Notes: a model not told the origin generated them from the sequence alone. A stretch of 64,000 nt of DNA from Haematobia irritans (GCF_050003625.1 NC_134397.1:221464537-221528536), one strand, 5' to 3'. Shown: positions 10,091-22,440, counted from the stretch's first letter. Made by a program: numbers and translations.

Positions 10091-11611
10091 TACTTATTGT
10101 TTGGTAAAAGAATTTTGTTGTTGGAATATTATATTTGCAAAAATGTTTAGCTTAATTATCTAAAGATAAGATTTAAAGAATCTATCATACCTCATCAATC
10201 TTCATCGACTGGTCATGGTCATAGTTGGATCGTGATGGGGAGTAATAAAAATCAAGGTTTTACTTTTTGATCAAAAGTACAAACTTTTTTCTACCGTATT
10301 GGAATGGAATGAATGCGTGTTACACAGCCATATATTTCGGTTAACTTAAAGTTCAGTCTCTCCAAGAAGCAGAGAAAAAAGGTAATAACGACATTCGTAT
10401 TAACTGCTACATCAAGCACATAAATCGAATGATTATGAATTTCCTTTGGTTTTTTCGATTTTGGCTATTGCCAACATGACAACCAACAATAGCCATCAAT
10501 GGTACATGGAGTGGCCTGAAGCTTAGATAGATGTGGGGAATGTGTGAAGGTTTTCTTTTCGAATTTCCCATTTGAATGGCAGGATTGCTTGCTGTTCGAA
10601 GTTGTAGTACCACCACCATGGCTACACTAAAATATCGACAACGAAAAACATGTTCTCGATAGTGTCTTGTCCTGTGTTACAAATGTGAGCTCGTTATGAA
10701 GGACTTGGTCGTTGTTTTTTTTGGTCTAACCTGGAGTCTTTCCCTGGGCTCTACCTTTATTGCCTCAAGGTTCACATTAAAATAAATGCTTTCGAGTGGG
10801 AGATATTTAAGAAAGAAATGTGGAAATATACGGTGGATGGGGAGGAGGGGGTTGGTTGGTTTATTCTTCACAATAAATTTGAACGATGGTTGCTATTCTC
10901 TCTCACTCTCTTATTTTTCTAAAGCATGCTACACAGTATGGCTTTTTATTTTGACTGGCAAGGGTGGTTGTTATTTGGAATATCCATGCCTTAGAATTTC
11001 GATTTGCTTGTTTTATGACCTACGTTTTTTGGTTTTCTATGTAGCACCACTACATGTGGGTGGTATTCGGTAGTTTTTCTCTTCTCCACCTTGTATTCTA
11101 AAACACCTGGCAGTTTTTTTTTTGTTTCGTTTTGGAAAATTGCAAAATCATTGTAGCTTCTTTTTTTCTATTCTATGAGCATTTTTGTTTTCTAGAAAAA
11201 CAATAGCCCTACTACAAATCTACGAAAATTTGTGTTAGCTTTCCTAAAAATCCTGCTGTAGTCCTTTGGTACAATATTCATAATTAAAAGGCCTGAAGGC
11301 CTCTTTTTGAATTTAATTGAAAGCAAATATTAAACAATAGGTTATAACATAATTATCCAGTTGCTTCATGGTAAATTGCTTTCATACTTAAGTTTACTCT
11401 TGGTTTTAGCTTAATGGCCTTATTGTGAATTGTTGAATGGAATTCTTCCCAGTTTTTTTTTTTTTGGAAAACAAAGTCTTTATTTACTTTGTTCGTAATT
11501 ATAATTTTGTTAGGATATGAGTATCTGGAAACGACACAAGAATTTGTTAGAATACAATTCTTGGAAAATTTATCATTGGTAAAGAACAATTCCATAAAAT
11601 GTATTACATTG
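10091..11611. other. No recognised gene or repeat
   Basis: Mixed-composition DNA with short ORFs only. It looks like unique intergenic sequence, with one CCACCACCATGG-containing stretch near 10610. Confidence 0.4.
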
Positions 11612-13085
11612 AACAAGTATAAACGGCCGTAAGTTCGGCCAGGCCGAATCTTATGTACCCTCCACCATGGATTGCGTAGAAACTTCTACGAAAGACTGCC
11701 ATCCACAATCGAATTACTTGGGTTGTGGTATCTTAAATCGTTTTCTAAATTGTGAGTTAGTCCATACGTGGTATACATTAGACAAAAAAAAAATGTGTAG
11801 GTAAGTCTTCAAATAATTACGGATCGATATGGACTTTTGCACGGTACGTAGGGAGCCAGAATTGACATATGGGGGTCGCTTATATGGGGGCTATATACAA
11901 TTAGTGATATGGATCTGAGGGCTATATATAACTATAAACCGATATGGACCTAGCTAGGCATGGTTGTTAACGGCCATATACTAGCACAATGTACCAAATT
12001 TCAACTGACTCGGATGAAATTTGCTCCTCCAAGAGGCTCCAAAACCAAATCTCGGGATCGGTTTATATGGGGGCTATATGTGATTATGGACTGATATGGA
12101 CCACTTTTGGCATGGTTGTTAAATGTCATATACTATACACGTACAAAATTTCAACCAGATCGGATAAATTTTGCTTCTCCAAAAGGCACCGGAGGTCAAA
12201 TCTGGGGATCGGTTTATATGGGTGCTATATATAATTATGGACTGATATGAACCAATTCCTGCAAATTTCAACCGAATCGGATGAATTTTGCTCTTCCAAT
12301 GGGCTCCGGAGGTCAAATCTGGGGATCGGTTTATATGGGGGCTATATATAATTATGGACCGATGTGGACCAATTTTTGCATAGTTGTTAGAGACCATATA
12401 CTAACACCATGTACCAAATTCCAGCCGGATCGGATGAAATTTGCTTCTCTTAGAGGCCTCGCAAGCCAAATCGGGGGATCGGTTTATATGAAGGCTATAT
12501 ATAATTATGGACCGATGTGGACCACTTTTTGCATGGTTGTTAGAGACCATATACTAACACCATGTACCAAATTTCAGCCGGATCGGATGAAATTTGCTTC
12601 ACTTAGAGGCCTCGCAAGCCAAATCGGGGGATCGGTTTATATGGGGGCTATATATAATTATGGACCGATGTGGACCAATTTTTGCATGGTTGTTAGAGAC
12701 CATAGACTAACACCATGTACCAAATTTCAGTCGGATCGGATGGAATTTGCTTCTCTTAAAGGCCTCGCAAGCCACATTTGGGGGTCCGTTTATATGGGGG
12801 CTATACGTAAAAGTGGACCGATATGGCCCATTTGCAATACCATCCGACCTACATCAATAACAACTACTTGTGCCAAGTTTCAAGTCGATAGCTTGTTTCG
12901 TTCGGAAGTTAGCGTGATTTCAACAGACGGACGGACGGACGGACGGACATGCTCAGATCGACTCAGAATTTCACCACGACCCAGAATATATATACTTTAT
13001 GGGGTCTTAGAGCAATATTTCGATGTGTTACAAACGGAATGACAAAGTTAATATACCCCCCATCCTATGGTGGAGGGTATAAAAA
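11612..13085 (+). repeat. 153-bp-period repeat, family A copy 1 (complete)
   Basis: Starts ACAAGTATAAACGGCCGTAAG, followed by a TTCGGCC-AGGCCGAA palindrome and TACCCTCCACCATGG. Ends with CCATCCTATGGTGGAGGG then TATAAAAA. The interior has tandem units; GGATCGG markers at 12323, 12476, 12629 and about 12782 are exactly 153 bp apart. Near the right end is a GACG tetramer run. The frame containing YMGAI is open for 253 codons (12281-13042), but the opposite strand is also open in places, so I do not call a gene. Confidence 0.85.
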
Positions 13086-13262
13086 GAATCAATATAAACC
13101 ATTTATCCACCATGGATTAATTACAAACTTATACTAAAAAGCTGACTGTCGAATTACAAAGGCTTTGGTAACAGTTGCCCATGGCAAGGTATCTTAAACC
13201 TTCTTAATATTGTCTTTTACATTAAAGGTTAGTCCATGTGGAGTCTATGTTAGACAGAACAA
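13086..13262 (+). repeat. Left-end fragment of family A
   Basis: Resembles the CCACCATGGAT to TTAGTCCAT stretch just inside the left end of family A, with many substitutions. Confidence 0.45.
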
Positions 13263-13510
13263 GTATATACAGGCTTAAGTTCGACCGGACCGAATATTAG
13301 ATACCCACCACCATGAATCACTTATAATAGTTTTCTCTCCAAGACCCACGTCGTAGCTTATTACTTGAAAATATATAGAATTTCAAGTGGATTTTAAGAG
13401 ATAACTATCTCGCAATGCGTACAAACAATATCTTCAGATGGCAACTTCACCATCTCCAAGCAGTCCATTTCCTTTGTGGACATGTTTTGCTATTTGGGTA
13501 GTTTGATGTC
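13263..13510 (-). repeat. Family B end fragment, interrupted by a Tc1/mariner element
   Basis: Reads as the reverse of the family B terminus (GTATATACAGGCTTAAGTTCG, then ATACCCACCACCATGAA). The Tc1-type element at 13513 follows after a TA. Confidence 0.55.
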
Positions 13511-13512
13511 TA

Positions 13513-14812
13513 AAGGGTGATACGGTCAAAATTTGGTCAAGGGAAAACGCGTGTAAATCGGTGAAATCGTTTATTTAAAAAATCAAATTAAATTTCTTTT
13601 TCAAGTTCAATTAGTATAAAAATCAGGAAAGATATTCAGTTAGGCTTTCGCTTTTCCAAATCCGAATTTCCGGGCCTCACGCTTGACACCTGCCATCAGA
13701 TTTTGTACAGCCACCTTGTCCACCTTCTTCGCCGCAGAAAGCCAGTTTACCTTGAACTGCTGCTCGTCCTTAGCAGTTTTTTTGGTCTTCTTTAGGTTCC
13801 GCTTGACAATAGCCCAGTATTTCTCAATTGGGCGGAGCTCTGGCGTGTTGGGAGGGTTCTTGTCCTTGGGAACCACCTGCACGTTGTTGGCGGCGTACCA
13901 CTTGATGGCCTTTTTACCGTAATGGCAAGATGCCAAATCCGGCCAAAACAGTACGGAACAACCGTGTTTCTTCAGGAAAGGCAGCAGACGTTTATTCAAA
14001 CACTCTTTCACGTAAATTTCTTTGTTGACAGTCCCGGAAGCTATGAAAATGCTGCTTTTCAAGCCACAGGTACAGATGGCTTGCCAAACCAGATATTTCT
14101 TTGCGAACTTTGGCAGTTTTATGTGCTTGAAAATATCTGCTACCTTTCCCCTTCCTTTTGCCGTATAAAACTCCTGTCCCGGAAGCTGCTTGTAGTCGGC
14201 TTTAACGTAGGTTTCGTCGTCCATTACCACGCAGTCAAACTTCGTCAGCATCGTCGTGTACAGCCTACGGGATCGCGCTTTGGCCGTCGTATTTTGTTTA
14301 TCATCGCGATTTGGAGTCACTACCTTCTTGTAAGTCGATAGACCGGCTCGTTTTTAGGCTCGATGCACGGTTGTTGACGATACACCCAGCTTATTTGCGG
14401 CATCTCGGAGAGAGAGGTTAGGGTTTCGTTTGAAACTACCGGCAACTCTATTTGTCGCCTCAGCGGCTTCCGGTTTTCGATTTCCCCCCGATCCAGACTT
14501 CCTGGCTGTCGACAAACGTTCCCCAAACACTTTAATTACATTTGTAACGGTTGATTTGGCAACTTTTAGCGATTTTGCCAGCTTTGCGTGCGAGTAGCTC
14601 GGATTTCGCGACGCGCGAGCAAAATTTTGATACGCTGCTCTTCTTGCTTGGACGGCATTTTGACAACTGAAGAGTGAATTCCTAAATCAAAATAGGAGCA
14701 ACATTCTACACACACGCACCTTCAAAATGAGGGGTGTTCAGGTTTTTTAACTGCAAAATTGAAAAAAAATACGTCAAGTTTATATTGACCAAATTTTGAC
14801 CGTATCACCCTT
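13513..14812 (-). mobile_element. Tc1/mariner element of the DD37E type (1300 bp)
   Basis: Inverted repeats AAGGGTGATACGGTCAAAA / TTTTGACCGTATCACCCTT continue past 25 bp. TA duplications are at 13511-13512 and 14813-14814. It carries one transposase pseudogene on the minus strand. Catalytic spacing (below) matches the ITmD37E group of fly and mosquito elements. Confidence 0.88.
13640..14658 (-). pseudogene. DD37E Tc1/mariner transposase, broken
   Basis: The ATG at 14658 opens an N-terminal DNA-binding region rich in K/R. That frame stops after about 30 codons, and the recognisable helix-turn-helix text continues in another frame. A further in-frame stop lies near 14358. From 14320 down to the TAA at 13640 a 226-codon frame is intact. 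It contains MDDETYVK (first D), FWPDLASCHY (second D) and TPELRPIEKYW (third residue E), with 37 residues between the second D and the E. The C-terminus is K/R-rich. The catalytic core is readable but the gene cannot make full-length protein. Confidence 0.85.
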
Positions 14813-15582
14813 TAGTAACAATGGTATAAAAGAGGATATTGGCAACCGACTGAAAAAAGCCAGATCGGTATTTAGCCGTCTGAGAAAATATGGAAAGCTA
14901 TAAAAATAATACAGAACACAAAAGTCAAAATCTTGAACTCGCGCGTGAATTATACTTCTATATGGAAGCGCAACTTCAAACTTTTGTCAATAAATGCCTT
15001 CGCATAATATGTAGTATATTTTGGCCCAATACAATAACAAATTTAGATCTTCATACAAAAGTAAATCAAGAACAAATTTCAAGAAAAAAGACTATAGGGA
15101 AATAGAGATGGATTGGTCATTAAATAAGAAAGCCGGCAAACAGCATCTCTAGATGGGCTCTGGAATGGAAACCCCCAAGTATTGAGAATACCAGGACGTC
15201 CCAAAAATACTCCCAAAAGGAACATTGGAGGAAAACAAAAAAACCTAAAGAGGTGCAAATGGTACATAAAAAAATAATTCTTTCCTACCAATCGAAATTT
15301 TAGACAAACAAAGTACGTTTCTCATTTGCTTTTCGTTGAAAGGAAGTGTATTTGGAAGAAAAGTATATACTTTTTGTGATAAGCGTTTATTCTTTTCCAG
15401 GATGTAAAAACAATTTCATAAAGACTACCTCAAAAAAAATTTTTTTCTAGCTAATTGCATTTTGCCTCACATGTTTCTCACTTCCACTAAGCTTTTTAGT
15501 TATTAGCTCCTTTTTCTGTAATACAAACAATGTAGAAGAAATTATACCATTTTATAAATTTTAATTTTTTTTTTTACCTTTC

Positions 15583-15654
15583 GCCTGGACGGAGAATCGA
15601 ACCGCGGACCATGCAATTTGTAAGCCAACACACTATCCACTGAGCTATGTAGCC
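15583..15654 (-). other. tRNA-like module (pol III A and B boxes)
   Basis: 72 bp. The minus strand has TAGCTCAGTGGAT in the D-arm/A-box position and GGTTCGATTC in the B-box position. The two acceptor arms do not pair well, so this is a tRNA-derived sequence rather than a functional tRNA gene. Confidence 0.7.
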
Positions 15655-15766
15655 GTTATTGTCATCAATAGACAATTACCCATATAAGTTATATTTATAT
15701 AGCATAGCTTGCGGCGCCCACGAGCCGATTAAACAAAGTTTATTTAACAGAAAAATACATTTAGTT

Positions 15767-15839
15767 GGGCACCGTAGAGCAGTGGTTGCTACGTCCGACT
15801 TGCATGCCAAGGGTCGTGGGTTCGATCCCTGCTTCGATC
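15767..15839 (+). other. tRNA-like module, divergent partner
   Basis: GAGCAGTGGTTGC lies in the A-box region and GGGTTCGATCC in the B box. It resembles the head of the SINE at 51062. The anticodon position is uncertain and pairing is imperfect. Confidence 0.7.
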
Positions 15840-16324
15840 AAAGTTTTTTTTTACATATATTCCAGATATGGTCGGAAGATTCCGAAAAAATGTTCAACAT
15901 TACATTCTACTATATTACATTTTTACTATGAACTGTAAAATCTGTCTTATTAAAGACCTAAAGTCAGAAAAGAACAGTGTTTGATATAAACGAAATGGAC
16001 TGTGTTGTTGGTTCAAAACTAACTTTTTTTATTGAAAAAATAAAAATTTTGTAACAAACGAATTTTTTTGGTGATAAAAGTGTATACTTTTCGAAGCAAT
16101 TCGAAAACCTCTAACAAAAGAAAAATTTTTCGGTACACGTTTTTCAAACGTTTTTTTCTTTGCGTGTACATAAATTTTTTAGAGGAATATCGAATAGCGT
16201 ACAAGAAAATGGTTAAAGAACGCGTTGATTTAAAATACAAATTTTGTATATTCTTACCACCATTCTGGAAAATTTACTTTTAGATTCGAACAATTTTGAA
16301 GACCGCTGTGCTTCTTATCATCTC

Positions 16325-16860
16325 AAGAACTGAAATCGGGAGATCGGTCTATATGGAGGCTTGGCACAAAAAATGGACCGATGAAAACTAAATTCGATTC
16401 ACGTCTTTGTGGTCCTAAACTACCTTCGGTATTTTTAATTTCAGGCAAATCGGATAAATATTCAAGGAAAATCGGATTGCAGAGCCAAGAAGCCAAAGAA
16501 GTCAATCCGGGAGATATACACCGGTATATGGGGGCTATACCTAAATACGGACCAATTCATCTATATTCGGCAAACCTATTCTGGCCCTCAAATATCTCTA
16601 GATTTCCAATATCAGGCAAATTGAATAATCACGGTTTTTAGAAATCAAAGACCCCAAATCGAAGGGTCGTTTTGTATTGAGCCTATATGAAAACTTTGAC
16701 CGACATAGTCCACCATACATCTTGACCTGCCTGTCAACAAAAACCGAAGCGGTTCCAAATTTTAGATCAGACAGACACACGGTCATACTTATATCATCTG
16801 AGAATTTTTCCCTGATTATATACTTTATATAGTCGGAAATCTATATTTCGATGTGTTATC
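16325..16860 (-). repeat. Family B fragment
   Basis: Reversed family B text: CGGGAGATCGGTCTATATGG units, the CCCTGATTATATACTTTATATAGTCGG stretch and ATTTCGATGTGTTA. Unit spacing has drifted. Confidence 0.6.
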
Positions 16861-16929
16861 GGTTCATATCGGGAAGTCTACAAATAATTATGAACCGATA
16901 AGACCCATTTTTCGCATGGTTATTAGAGA

Positions 16930-17622
16930 CCAGTGTTGCCAGAAATAGGGGAAATTCCCTACATGTAGGGAAACAAACAAATATTTCTATAGATAATTTT
17001 GTCAAATTTTCACAAAATTTTATTTCTATAGAAAATTTTCTCAAAATTTTATTTCTATAGAAAATTTTCTCAAAATTTTATTTCTATAGAAAATTTCTCA
17101 AAATTTTATTTCTATAGAAAATTTTCTCAAAATTTTATTTCTATAGAAAATTTTCTCAAAATTTTATTTCTATAGAAAATTTCTCAAAATTTTATTTGTT
17201 TTCAATTTTTTCTCATTTTTTTCAATTTTTTCTCAAATTTTTTTTTCTATAGAAAAGTTTTTCGAAAAAAAAATTTTGTATTGAACCCTTTTCCAAAATT
17301 TTATTTCTATAGAGATTTGATCTACCAAAACATCACGAATTCTACCAATGTACCAAACAGAAAAAATATTTTTGGTAGAATTCTACCAACTGTGGCAACT
17401 TTGGTGGTAATATAAATTTATTTTTACGAAATACTCGTTGTATTTTCATATATTTTAAGATAATAAAGCACATAGAACTATTTTAGTTTTGAAAATTTTG
17501 TTTAAATTTAACGAAAAATATTGTAGGGGAAATTGTATGGAAATTTTTTGGGAATGTAGAGGAAAGTAGGGAACTTTTTTTCTCCTTGTACGGTAAACTG
17601 AAAATTTTCCCTGGTAACACTG
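16930..17622 (+). mobile_element. hAT-like element with an internal 29-bp minisatellite
   Basis: Ends CAGTGTTGCCAG and CTGGTAACACTG are inverted repeats. ATTAGAGA at 16922-16929 and 17623-17630 is an 8-bp duplication. Inside, 16979-17230 is an array of a 29-bp unit based on ATTTCTATAGAAAATTTT. No transposase. A related element with the same ends and array is at 56036-57249. Confidence 0.75.
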
Positions 17623-18199
17623 ATTAGAGAGCAAAATTTTAGTCGGATTGGATGAAAGTTTGTCCTCCAAGAAAGTACGAAAATCAAATATGGGGATCGG
17701 TTTTTATAGGGGCTATATATAATTATGAACCGACCTGAACCATTTTTTGGATACTCATTAGATGGTATAGTTTAACATCGCTTAACATCATTTAAGATTC
17801 CGAAAGTCTAATATGGAGATCGGCTTATATTGCCGCTATATATAATTATAGACCGATATGAACCAATTTTAGCATGGTTGTTAAAGGTCATTTACAAACA
17901 TGGTGTACCAAATTTCAACCGAATCGAATGAAATTTTGTCCTCCAAGAGTCTCCAAAATCAGATTGGGGGTATTCGTTTATATGGGCGCTATACATAATT
18001 ATGGACCGATATTTACCAATTATTGCCTGTTTATCAGAGAGCATATAAAGGGTGGTTAAATTGTAAGGGCCGATGTTGAATGTGAACCACACCTAAACGC
18101 CAAGTTTTTTCCGAATTTTATTTGACATTTCTCTATTTCAGACTTACTTGAACCATGGAGAGATACACAATCCAACAAAGTGTTAAATGCACCCAAAAC

Positions 18200-18716
18200 A
18201 AGTGACCCCCACCGTGGAAGAAAATGTACATTTATTTTAGAAAATTTTAACTAAAATAGTTTTCTAATTGTAACATGTTACAAATAAGTTAATACTTTTT
18301 GTCAAATTGAAGAAAATTTTTTAAAGATAATTAATTTTTTTCTCTTGTTTAAGAAAATTTCATATGTTGGAAGAAAAAATTGGATTTAAAAATTGTTAAA
18401 ATGTCTTTAGCGCTGTACGAAGTTCGAAACTGGTACAATTTTAGTAAAATTTATTCATTTGAGGGACTTATGAACTCAATTTAAGCAAACTTCTGCCATT
18501 TTAGGAAAATATGAACTATTTTATTTTTTAGTAAAATTGTGCACTATATTTGTATACAACTTTTTTTCTTATTTTTAGTTCACGTCATTAAAGTTAGCAA
18601 AAAATTATTTAAATAAGGAACATTTACTCATATTGTGCAAAATTTAACTAAAATCAACTAATCTTCACGAACTAAAATAAAGTTCAGTTGGCATTAGAGC
18701 CCCTTTTTTCTGGGTG
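18200..18716. mobile_element. MITE-like insertion in the mariner
   Basis: AT-rich block between CACCGTGGAAGAAAATG and CCTTTTTTCTGGGTG. It has TTAACTAAAAT words and interrupts the transposase text. The two termini are only loosely complementary and I see no clear target duplication. Confidence 0.5.
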
Positions 18717-19118
18717 TGGTTCCAAGAAATGGCAACAGTGGATGATCAATTTTCGAAGAAAATCATCTTCAGTGATGAGGCACATTTTCACCTCAGTGGA
18801 TTCGTCAATAAACAGAATTGCCGCATTTGGGCGAATGAGAATCCAAGAGTGATTGTCGAAAAACCAATGCACCTACAAAGAGTGACTGTTTGGTGCGGTT
18901 TATGGGCTGGCGGCATCGGCGGTATTTTTTCCAAAATGAGGCCGGTCAGGCAGTTACTGTGAATGGTGTTCGCTATCGTAAGATGATAACGAACTTTTTA
19001 TGGCCCGAATTTGAAGATATAGATATGGACGATATGTGGTTTCAGCAGGACGGTGCCACTTGCCACACAGCTAACGAAACAATGGCTCTTTTGCGCAACA
19101 AATTCAATGGCCGTATTA

Positions 19119-20050
19119 AAGGGTGATTCTTTTGAGGTTAGGATTTTCATGCATTAGTATTTGACAGATCACGTGGGACTTCAGACATGGTGTCAAAGAG
19201 AAAGATGCTCAGTATGCTTTGACATTTCATCATGAATAGACTTACGATCTGCCACAACGTCGAATTTTCAGTGAATGGGCCCTAGAAAAGTTGGCAGAAA
19301 ATCCGCTTTTTTATCGACAAATTTTGTTCAGCGATGAGGCTCATTTCTGGTTGAATGGCTACGTAAATAAGCAAAATTGCCGCATTTGGAGTGAAGAGCA
19401 ACCAGAAGCCGTTCAAGAACTGCCCATGCATCCCGAAAAATTCACTGTTTGGTGTGGTTTGTACGCTGGTGGAATCATTGGACCGTATTTTTTCAAAGAT
19501 GCTGTTGGACGCAACGTTACGGTGAATGGCGATCGCTATCGTTCGATGCTAACAAACTTTTTGTTGCCAAAAATGGATGAACTGAACTTGGTTGACATGT
19601 GGTTTCAACAAGATGGCGCTACATGCCACACAGCTCGCGATTCTATGGCCATTTTGAGGGAAAACTTCGGAGAACAATTCATCTCAAGAAATGGACCGGT
19701 AAGTTGGCCACCAAGATCATGCGATTTGACGCCTTTAGACTATTTTTTGTGGGGCTACGTCAAGTCTAAAGTCTACAGAAATAAGCCAGCAACTATTCCA
19801 GCTTTGGAAGACAACATTTCCGAAGAAATTCGGGCTATTCCGGCCGAAATGCTCGAAAAAGTTGCCCAAAATTGGACTTTCCGAATGGACCACCTAAGAC
19901 GCAGCCGCGGTCAACATTTAAATGAAATTATCTTCAAAAAGTAAATGTCATGGACCAATCTAACGTTTCAAATAAAGAACCGATGAGATTTTGCAAATTT
20001 TATGCGTTTTTTTTTTAAAAAAGTTATCAAGCTCTTAACAAATCACCCTT
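19119..20050 (+). mobile_element. Second mariner-type element nested in the first transposase
   Basis: Inverted repeats AAGGGTGATTC / AATCACCCTT and TA duplications at 19117-19118 and 20051-20052. Removing it plus one TA restores the host transposase frame across the site. Total 932 bp, so it is itself an internally deleted copy. Confidence 0.9.
19291..19944 (+). pseudogene. Mariner-type transposase, catalytic half only
   Basis: 217 uninterrupted codons to TAA. They carry ILFSDEAHFWLNG (first D), NKQNCRIW, FTVWCG, VTVNGDRYR, WFQQDGATCHTA (second D) and WPPRSCDLTPLDYFLWG (third D, 36 residues after the second). The N-terminal helix-turn-helix part is absent: the text just before the ORF (19180-19290) is a short remnant with stops. 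The ORF start used here is simply the first ATG. The core is intact but cannot bind its own ends as it stands. Confidence 0.82.
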
Positions 20051-20650
20051 TATCTCACGTAATGGCGATGTCAATTGGCCGCCAAGATCATGTGATTTGA
20101 TATCGTTGGACTTTTTTCTTTGGGGTTATTTGAAAGAAAAGGTGTACGTAGATAAGTCAGCAACAATTCAAGAGCTAAAGGATGAGATAATTCGGCACAT
20201 TAACGGCATAAAACCTCCATTATGCCTCAGCGTCATCGAAAATTTGGACCATCGGATGAAGGTGTGCCACCGAGGTCGAGGCGCCCATTTGGCCGATATT
20301 TTGTTCCAATCATAATTGAGTAATTTCAATGTATTATAATAAAATAAAATTACAATAATTTCCTAAATAGTTTGTGTTTTATTCAAAATCAACATCGGCC
20401 CTTGAAATTTTAACCACCCTTTACTAACATTACGTACCACGTTTCGGATTAGATGAAATTTACTCCTCTAAAAGGCTCGGGAGGTCAAACAACTGCCTGT
20501 ACCAAGATTCTTCTCGATAGCTTGTTTCGTTGGGAAGTTAGCGTGATTTCAACAGACGGACGGACTGACTCATAATTTCACCAAGACCCAGAATATATAA
20601 GTACTTTATGGAGTCTGACATAAATATTTCGTTGTGCTGTGTACGGATTC

Positions 20651-21133
20651 GTAGCAGGTAACTAGTAACTGATACCTATTGTGAATGGTAACCTATTATT
20701 TGAAAAACTTTGGTAATGCTGAGAGCAGAGATGGTCTATATCAAGCTATTTTAGGTTTGCGACATTCGCAAAGTTGAAAACGTCGTAAACTTCACACACG
20801 CGTCGTAAATGTAGAAAAAGTTACAAACTTCGCAAACTCAAAATACTTAAGTCCCTTCAGCTAGGAAGCAAATGATATCTAAGATGATGATATTTGCGAA
20901 GAAGTTTCAATTCTCAGGAATGTTATTAACGTCTTAAAGACGTTGAGAATAGAGCTATTTCAATTGGAGACTCCAATTACTATGAACTACATGATGGCGC
21001 AGTAAACGAGACGGTAGCTATTCGCTCATCCTTTCTTTCCATAATTTCTGTTTAGAGACAATTTTATAAAATAATTTTTTGGCTTATTAGAGCCGATTTC
21101 CATACTAATTAAATTTTTTCAAAATTGTAGCTA
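20651..21133. other. No gene; GTCGTAAA/TTCGCAAAC-rich stretch
   Basis: Short related words (CGTCGTAAAC, CTTCGCAAAC, TTTGCGACATTCGCAAAG) cluster at 20745-20840, and similar ones lie on the other side of the next element (22200-22240). Confidence 0.4.
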
Positions 21134-22119
21134 CACGGATGAAAAAGACTGTCTTTAATATGTTTGGCTATAAACATTATATGTTTGGAACACAAATTTT
21201 TAAACACAATATTTTTGAGTGCAAGCATATAATGTTCGTAAACTAGCATAACATGTTTGGGACATATATGTTAATATGTTAGAACATATTATGTTTGGGA
21301 CATAAAATGTTTGTAAATATAATATGCTTGGATGCAAACATATATTAATTTAGAAATAGCCTATTAACATATATGTGTTTAGTAGCTTGGAGCGCTATTT
21401 AACAGGGAGCGATATTGAATTAAGTTGGTGGTTGTTGCTTGTTATTACAAAATTAACATTTTATTTTTCCTTGGGCAATTGATCAGCTACTTCTTTGATC
21501 CTTACAAACTGTGTGGTCCGCTGTTCGAATCCCCGTCCGGCAAAAGGTAAAATTAAAATAAAAAAAAAAAATCATACAATTGAATAATTTCTTCTACAAT
21601 GTTTGTATTACAGAAAAAGGTGCTAAGAACTAAAAAATCTCGTGGAAGTGAGAAAGATGTGGGGGAATATACAATTGGGCAGAAACAAAATTTTGAGCAT
21701 TCAGGTCGAAACCCTATGTTGTTAGCACCTATACCTGTTTACCTGTTTATTTTCATAATTCTTTATAATTGTAAATATATAAATAATTAAATGAAATGTT
21801 GAGCACAATATTGTTTGGGAGAATTTTTTTTAAGCATATAATATTTTTGGGTGCAAAATGCTTCCAAACATATTATATGTTCACATAATAACATATTGTT
21901 TTTTGGAAGACAACATTATTGAATTTGGATGCAAAAATACAAAATGCTTGGAACTTAGACTACCCAAACATATATTGTTTAGACCAATATGCTTTCAAAC
22001 ATATTATATATTGGAAGAGATCAAACATATAAATGTTTGGGCAATACCCAAAAATGTATATGCTTGAAGCAAAATATGTTTGGGAGTATATGTTACAGAA
22101 GCGATTTTTTGTGAGCGTG
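21134..22119. mobile_element. TIR element family G copy 1, with worn tRNA-like module
   Basis: TA at 21132-21133 and 22120-22121. Ends CACGGATGAAAAA and TTTTTTGTGAGCGTG. The arms are rich in (A)TATGTTTGG / CCAAACATAT words. The centre (21480-21550) has ATCCTTACAAACTGTGTGGTCC and GTTCGAATCC, the remains of the same tRNA-like module as family F. Confidence 0.78.
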
Positions 22120-22121
22120 TA

Positions 22122-22440
22122 GCCATGCGCTAATGCAACTAAGGCTTGGGTGGACATTGCGAATGAGAGATGTAAAACTAGTAGTTTTTTTCGTATTATA
22201 CCGTCGTAAACGTATGTCGCAAAAGTCACATTTTGCGACAGGCCAACCATGGCTGAGAGTACGATTTTCATTACTCGTAGTGCAAAAAGGAATGGCTTTT
22301 GGTCTACACAGGTAACTTGTTATTTTTAAATCCCCGGTAATGCTACAAAGAACAAGTTTTTGATTACCTGTAATGCTGGAGGAATGCGTCACTCTGATGA
22401 AAGCAGCGTGAGTATGCGTGAGCTTGATTAACAAACCAAA
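22122..22440. other. No recognised gene
   Basis: Short ORFs only. Contains TTTGCGACAGGCC and GTCGCAAAAG words. Confidence 0.35.

Larger units (their letters stand above)
15265..16166 (-). mobile_element. Twin-tRNA TIR element, family F copy 1
   Basis: Flanked by TA at 15263-15264 and 16167-16168. Right end TTTTTTTCTTTGCGTG; left end CATAAAAAAATAATTC is a worn match. The reverse complement of this 902-bp element aligns along its length with 50139-51029. Its centre holds two tRNA-like modules in divergent orientation (15583-15654 minus, 15767-15839 plus). Confidence 0.82.
18155..20315 (+). pseudogene. Mariner-type transposase interrupted by two insertions
   Basis: The start is ATGGAGAGATACACAATCC at 18155, followed by a stop. 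The DNA-binding half is missing and a MITE-like block occupies its place (about 18200-18716). The catalytic region resumes with IIFSDEAHFHLSG (first D), VTVWCG, a frameshift near 18930, and WFQQDGATCHTA (second D). It then breaks at 19117 where another mariner is inserted. After 20050 the frame continues with NWPPRSCD (third D) and ends at TAA 20313-20315. Not functional. Confidence 0.85.
18048..20421 (+). mobile_element. Mariner-type element hosting a second mariner
   Basis: Inverted repeats AAGGGTGGTTAAA.. / ..TTTAACCACCCTT continue with GGGCCGATGTTG / CAACATCGGCCC. TA duplications at 18046-18047 and 20422-20423. About 1440 bp once the nested element and its TA are removed. The transposase is broken by deletion and insertion. 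Confidence 0.87.
16861..20650 (+). repeat. Family A repeat broken by three later insertions
   Basis: Family A units (GGGCTATATATAATTATG..., ACCATTTTTGCATGG) appear at 16861-16929, 17631-18045 and 20424-20650. The last block includes the CAACAGACGGACGG and AATATATAAGTACTTTATGG end region. The gaps are a hAT-like element and nested mariners. Confidence 0.7.

Noticed and set aside
12281..13042. 253-aa ORF as a host protein-coding gene
   Set aside because: It is made of dispersed 153-bp repeat units, lacks a plausible start or gene context, other copies have stops, and the reverse strand is also partly open.
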